Below, in pieces: positions 24,501 through 26,987 of a stretch of DNA of 26,987 nt. The DNA comes from Methanobacteriota archaeon. GTDB lineage: Archaea > Thermoplasmatota > Poseidoniia > MGIII > CG-Epi1. The position numbers were made by a program, and so were the translations under genes. Numbering within the stretch: position 1 is the stretch's first letter; every line of letters begins with the position of its first letter. Location of the stretch: positions 1 through 26,987 of the forward strand of contig JAPOKN010000011.1 in assembly GCA_029977605.1 (NCBI GenBank), in the 5' to 3' direction. Under the pieces are notes generated by a model. That model was given only the letters and a program-made list of their open reading frames with translations. It was not told the origin of the DNA and did no database searches.

Positions 24501-26668
24501 TTCTTCAGGAGAAATTACAGAATGGTGATACCATTATTGATGAATACGGTGTTGAAATGACCGAGATTATTTTGTCAGTAGGTAGCGATTCTAAAGGTAC
24601 TGTAGGATTTAGTGAACTTCGCATCGAATATGATGTTAAGTTAGATATTAGATCAGAACTTTTGATTGATGCTTTGAATAAAGAAATAGAATTTACTGAT
24701 GGAGATACTGCTGAAGTTAACATAGTAGCTGATGCTGAAACGCCAGGAAGATTAACTTTCTCTGATCTTGAAATAATAACTACTGATGCAGACTTGTCTT
24801 TAGATTCTTTATCGATTTCGGGGGATCTAATTGAGGGTAATACAGTTATGATTTCTGTAGATATTACAAATGACGGCGAGGGTGATGCACGCGTTGATTT
24901 AGAATTCACAAGAGGCGGTTCGGTTATTAAGTCTAAAAGTTTCGAAGGTATAACCGGAGGAACTACTCAAACAGTTTCCACTAATTGGGATGATATACCT
25001 TCTGGAAATCATCTAATTGAAGTTACTATTGTTGGCTCTTCTCCAAGTGATAAAACCCAAGGTTCTGAAGATAGCGTTTCCACTTCAATTACCGTTACTG
25101 AGTCTTCACCTGAAATAGAATATGAATTACAGTTTGGCTCTATGCTAATTGAAAATGTTGAATCCGATTGGTCTCTTGAACTATCTAACGAAGGTGAAAA
25201 GTATGGAGAGATTGTAGCTAAATTGTACTGGAATGAAGAAGATGATGATAATTTGATAACTGAAACTCCGCAAACCAAAATAGAAGTAGACGAAAGCAAA
25301 ATCTTCACGGGACAGTTAACTCCTATGGATTCTGAGGATTTATTATTACTCGTTATTGAAGACGCTTCAAAAGGTGTATTACTAGTAGAAAATATCGATG
25401 TAAATGTAAAGAAGTTACCTGATTTATCAATCAGTAGGATTGTTTGGGTTGATGACAAGAATCCAAATGCAGACAGTAGTGAAGTACTATCTTTTAGTGA
25501 CGGTTCCGTTGCATATGCTAAGATATTTGTAGATAATCAAGGTTCTTTTGATGTACAAGCTACAGCAGAATTAAAATTAACTAAAGCCGGCAAGGACTTG
25601 CAAGTCAATTATGCAGGAATTGTTGATAGTTATGGAATTGTAGATCTGCCTGCAGGTCAAGAAACAGCTATTACTTTTAACGGCAATTATCCTTCTGTTA
25701 GCTTTTTATCTGGTGGAAACGCTGGATTTACTGGATTCTGGAATATGGACATTCAGATAAGCAATGTATTGGCTAGTAATCCAAACGAACAGTTATGGGA
25801 TTCTGAAGAACTAATGTTTTCAGATAATACTCAAACAGTTGAAATTTCAACACCGCCAAGTCTATCGTTGAATAGTTTTACAAGTAGTTCAACGAATATT
25901 AAGGAAGGACAAGCTGTAACATTTACCATTTCCATTAGTAATGATGGAGGAGCTGCAGCCTCTGGACTATTGAACCTGATGCAGTCTGGTACAACAGTCG
26001 CTACAACTGAATTTAGTGTTGATGGCTTTGGTACTAACGAAGTATCTATGGAATATTCTGTACCTAAGAATTACGACGGAGATCTTAATCTGAAAATAAA
26101 GATTGATAGAGACTCGGTAGTTCCTGAACTAGGGCCTCAAGATGTTATGAGTGACGATTCTAAAGATATCACTATAAGTGTTGAAGGTACACTGCCCACT
26201 AGCTCAGGAGGAAGCGGTTCTGATGACGATGGAGGCTCAGGAATGATTATGATCCTTGGAGGCGTATTTGTTTTACTAGTAGGAGGTGCCGGGGCTTTCT
26301 ATTTCTTGAGGAAATCAGGAGATGCTGAAGACACCTTAGATTCTTTTGGAGGAGGTGCACCGCCTGTTCCTGAACAACCACCTGCAATGGCTCCACCAGT
26401 ACCAGAGCAACCACCTGCAGCAGCACCACCTGCAGCAGCACCACCTGCAGCAGCACCACCTGCAGCAGCACCGCCTGCTCCACCAGTGCCAGAGCAACCA
26501 CCTGCAGCAGTACCTCCTGCTCCTGAACCTTCATTACTTACGATAACAGTTCCTGCAGGCGCTCAGCCAGGTCAGCAAATACAAATTAAAGCTCCTGATG
26601 GTAGAGTAGTAGCAGTTACAATTCCTGCCGGTTTGCAAGAAGGTTCACAATTTCAAGTAAAAATATAG
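21521..26668 (+). CDS. Giant Asp-box (BNR/sialidase-like propeller) surface protein with TM and Pro-rich VPAG tail
   Basis: 1715 residues with a clear signal peptide (MALALTFLLLSSSTFAMAQ). Residues about 230-890 carry some twelve Asp-box/BNR-type repeats of the form S-x-D-x-G-x-S/T-W/F: STNDGATW near 260, then near 315, 370, 421, 475, 536, 603, 667, 717, 768, 825 and 876 (TQDDGASW). They are spaced about 45-67 residues apart, as in beta-propeller blades. No complete sialidase catalytic set was recognised. About 945-1045 is a beta-rich module and about 1080-1570 are CARDB-like modules. The TM segment (MIMILGGVFVLLVGGAGAFYF, about 1575-1597) precedes a Pro/Ala-rich stretch (about 1613-1672) and a final 43-residue duplicated VPAG motif. 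The protein is probably cell-surface with a cytoplasmic tail; glycan or protein binding is inference. Confidence 0.87.
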   Translation: MMFKNRIMALALTFLLLSSSTFAMAQTSEEYFKGGSGSSQQSITLDGTTSDNSISIKYPSTEVIDASITVEGSSDSDGIYPEGVSLGIRNYEWKYDGIGYGALGNQERFSSDSKGASAKFANSGESDLSIFLPSNATVTDSSVKISGLPYGSGELDNYVQASVNTNGGSVSSAPSVSMLDDDYFVLWSDDGNLTDRDLGIDSIIFSAYTSGSWDEQVLLKSNDGESTERYSTPRIKAVEDGIFAAWVKDLGSEVLEASYSTNDGATWSTPTEIEPGSSHYLIYDYDFIMENDGTVHLVWSSIKDSSEIAYDVFYQRSEDFGASWDDEIQISEDESDTSIGARISFSGSNVYVVWEQYDSDNSIYSTYFAKSSDSGDSFGTPETLSSTNSVSEISISSDNTNIVVGWIESNDNGESIIKARNSANSGSSFSTETIVGSADGSTSSFLEATNDGGNNFYLSWMRLGNEQPRKIECARSPNSGSSWNTPVNVYGVDNEDENEFRASPVIEANDDRIIVVWSETNLDSGASSDQDIVYSVSTNDGTSWSDFLDISEYYYEADSGSPSIAASGDYLYLVYTDNGDLDQENDPNGNDAASRDGDVFFTRSDDEGESWDTVTVVSTVDVGETDLDYTSTTLQYRPDVAATGTNVHVTWSEYDGYEGIYSIYYSKSENRGVTWSSPINLDDGSSGGRYGATIASNGNYVVAAWVDTWTYDIYVSASDDNGDSWTSPQLIESASSSLSYMPEMIFNEGKFHLVWTSTATGESVQYTHSTDGINWDDTRFINTDNSRTSYSPVISADGSKLYVAWTDNGAYDGDSSIDYDIAGVISNDNGETWDEDKLFVDTSTSTTLYLPSIGSGSGFTYLCYQNLISGSYDYYFTFTQDDGASWSESYRVTDHNDNTLSAKYHKMDLLVSDKTYFAFTEETDVFNEDRNDRNVYVRKTLSEDYPEDPYVKITGSKNWEWNGELNRDNSPQTWSDTIESPGASKSFTDSLNDVLQEKLQNGDTIIDEYGVEMTEIILSVGSDSKGTVGFSELRIEYDVKLDIRSELLIDALNKEIEFTDGDTAEVNIVADAETPGRLTFSDLEIITTDADLSLDSLSISGDLIEGNTVMISVDITNDGEGDARVDLEFTRGGSVIKSKSFEGITGGTTQTVSTNWDDIPSGNHLIEVTIVGSSPSDKTQGSEDSVSTSITVTESSPEIEYELQFGSMLIENVESDWSLELSNEGEKYGEIVAKLYWNEEDDDNLITETPQTKIEVDESKIFTGQLTPMDSEDLLLLVIEDASKGVLLVENIDVNVKKLPDLSISRIVWVDDKNPNADSSEVLSFSDGSVAYAKIFVDNQGSFDVQATAELKLTKAGKDLQVNYAGIVDSYGIVDLPAGQETAITFNGNYPSVSFLSGGNAGFTGFWNMDIQISNVLASNPNEQLWDSEELMFSDNTQTVEISTPPSLSLNSFTSSSTNIKEGQAVTFTISISNDGGAAASGLLNLMQSGTTVATTEFSVDGFGTNEVSMEYSVPKNYDGDLNLKIKIDRDSVVPELGPQDVMSDDSKDITISVEGTLPTSSGGSGSDDDGGSGMIMILGGVFVLLVGGAGAFYFLRKSGDAEDTLDSFGGGAPPVPEQPPAMAPPVPEQPPAAAPPAAAPPAAAPPAAAPPAPPVPEQPPAAVPPAPEPSLLTITVPAGAQPGQQIQIKAPDGRVVAVTIPAGLQEGSQFQVKI
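26411..26470 (+). repeat. Four perfect 15-bp tandem repeats in the Pro/Ala-rich tail
   Basis: The unit CCACCTGCAGCAGCA occurs four times without a mismatch at 26411, 26426, 26441 and 26456, encoding Pro-Pro-Ala-Ala-Ala units. It is flanked by two near-identical copies of a longer unit encoding PPVPEQPPAA (about 26391-26420 and 26480-26510). The unit is a multiple of three, so slippage would keep frame and change tail length. Confidence 0.95.
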
Positions 26669-26693
26669 GTTTAACGACGAAACTGCCGTTTTT

Positions 26694-26701
26694 CTTATAT
26701 A
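26694..26701 (+). promoter_or_regulatory. TATA box of the rRNA promoter (candidate)
   Basis: CTTATATA follows a CCGTTTTT stretch, 26 nt after the surface-gene stop. It is a good archaeal TATA match and predicts a start near 26722-26728, which would give a 16S leader of about 230 nt. A second, closer candidate, TTAATATA (26923-26930), is 25-30 nt from the mature 16S end. Confidence 0.5.
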
Positions 26702-26721
26702 GACCATTTTAGGTGATGACG

Positions 26722-26955
26722 AACCCTGACCAGTACATTACTGTAACCAGGACCCGCTTATGCGGTTGCAACAACTTCGGCGAACTCCGGATTTGATGAT
26801 GGAACTTTTCCGTTGTTGCAGACATATTATGGAGATGATAATAACCTACATTAGGCTATCATCTGACATTCGAAATCGAAAGCGAAACTAGTGCAGTCAA
26901 TCCGACAATTCTAGTAAAGAAATTAATATACTCATAGTGTGCTTTGAAAGGAAAA
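26722..26955 (+). other. Structured leader of 16S rRNA (or independent small RNA)
   Basis: This gene-free stretch has several inverted repeats. CAGTA-CAT-TACTG (26731-26743) is enclosed by CCTG/CAGG. CCGC-TTAT-GCGG lies at 26754-26765. A 9-bp stem TGCAACAAC/GTTGTTGCA (26767-26775 and 26812-26820) encloses GGAA-CTT-TTCC and a short CGG/CCG hairpin. An 8-bp stem AGATGATA/TATCATCT (26833-26840 and 26857-26864) encloses CCTA-CAT-TAGG. The stretch carries no convincing ORF. I could not match it to 7S RNA, RNase P RNA, 5S rRNA or a tRNA. Pre-16S leader is the simplest reading. Confidence 0.6.
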
Positions 26956-26987
26956 ACTTCGGTTGATCCTGCCGAAGGCTACTGCTA
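26956..26987 (+). rRNA. 16S rRNA, 5' end (partial, runs off window)
   Basis: CTTCGGTTGATCCTGCCGAA near the window end is the archaeal 16S 5' terminus, the region bound by the 21F-type archaeal primer (TTCCGGTTGATCCYGCCGGA), followed by GGCTACTGCTA. Relative to the common CCGG...CCGG form it has TCGG...CCGA, which keeps helix 1/2 complementarity. The exact mature end (26954-26957) is estimated by alignment to known 16S starts. Confidence 0.93.

Noticed and set aside
24505..25458. Long minus-strand frames (134 and 149 codons) inside the Asp-box gene
   Set aside because: Ser/Ile-rich shadow translations of a low-complexity plus-strand gene, with no recognisable domains or promoters.
26411..26470. 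Tandem repeats considered as a CRISPR array
   Set aside because: Units are 15 bp, directly contiguous with no spacers, and in frame within a coding sequence.
26247..26546. Open frames on both strands over the Pro/Ala repeat region, encoding Leu/Val- or His/Leu/Gln-rich repeats
   Set aside because: They are out-of-frame readings of the 15-bp repeats inside the Asp-box gene; low-complexity composition and no start context.
26713..26866. C/D-box-like motifs (GTGATGA at 26713, CTGA at 26726 and 26863) upstream of 16S as an sRNA
   Set aside because: The distance between the first C and D-like boxes is only 6 nt, the motifs lie partly before the expected transcription start, and no terminal stem brings the outer pair together.
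26722..26900. Region before 16S as 7S (SRP) RNA, RNase P RNA or a tRNA
   Set aside because: No SRP helix 8 asymmetric-loop motif, no RNase P conserved core and no tRNA T-arm were found by eye.

Overview
The window is a gene-dense, AT-rich stretch of archaeal chromosome. Archaeal/eukaryotic-type ribosomal protein L15e, an archaeal SRP54, an intron-bearing tRNA-Trp and the first bases of an archaeal 16S rRNA all point to a euryarchaeon. The very large, membrane-anchored, Asp/Asn/Ser-rich surface proteins, low GC and short intergenic gaps suggest a planktonic marine lineage (Marine Group II/III, Thermoplasmatota). That placement is inference; no phylogeny could be run.

Layout. 1-1218 is the 3' part of a CARDB-type surface protein with a C-terminal anchor, followed by a RidA-family deaminase. 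1632-3401 (minus) holds ribosomal protein L15e and a flavodoxin-less CysJ-type FAD/NADPH reductase. 3496-8694 (plus) holds a sphingosine/diacylglycerol-kinase-like lipid kinase and then a tight run of pyrE, purD, a CaCA cation exchanger and a bifunctional NAD(P)HX repair enzyme. 8695-12121 (minus) holds a secreted protein with a CxxC thiol-disulfide head and Ig-like stalk, ribulose-phosphate epimerase and an unrecognised 149-residue protein. 12186-12357 is tRNA-Trp(CCA) with a 96-nt intron. A small DUF3566-like membrane protein follows. 12677-15520 (minus) runs SRP54, a DUF5611-like protein, a Fap7/AK6-type kinase and a CDP-alcohol phosphatidyltransferase. 15608-20752 and 21521-26668 encode two giant (about 1,715-residue) surface proteins flanking a minus-strand AlaX. 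The window ends in a structured 16S leader and the first 32 bases of 16S rRNA.

The most striking element is the tRNA-Trp intron. It carries a C/D-box guide RNA with two guides that, counted by the N+5 rule, fall exactly on C34 and C39 of the tRNA that contains it. This is the same logic as the haloarchaeal tRNA-Trp intron, but with C rather than U at position 39 and a divergent box D. Other items worth attention are a longin-like cytoplasmic domain on the beta-helix surface protein, a proline-rich tail with perfect 15-bp repeats ending in a duplicated VPAG-type motif, a 12-Asp-box ectodomain, a hairpin-rich 16S leader, and divergent leaderless gene pairs arranged around TATA-like elements.

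Transcription appears largely leaderless. TATA-like boxes sit about 22-30 nt from many start codons, and convergent gene pairs have stops that abut exactly or overlap.
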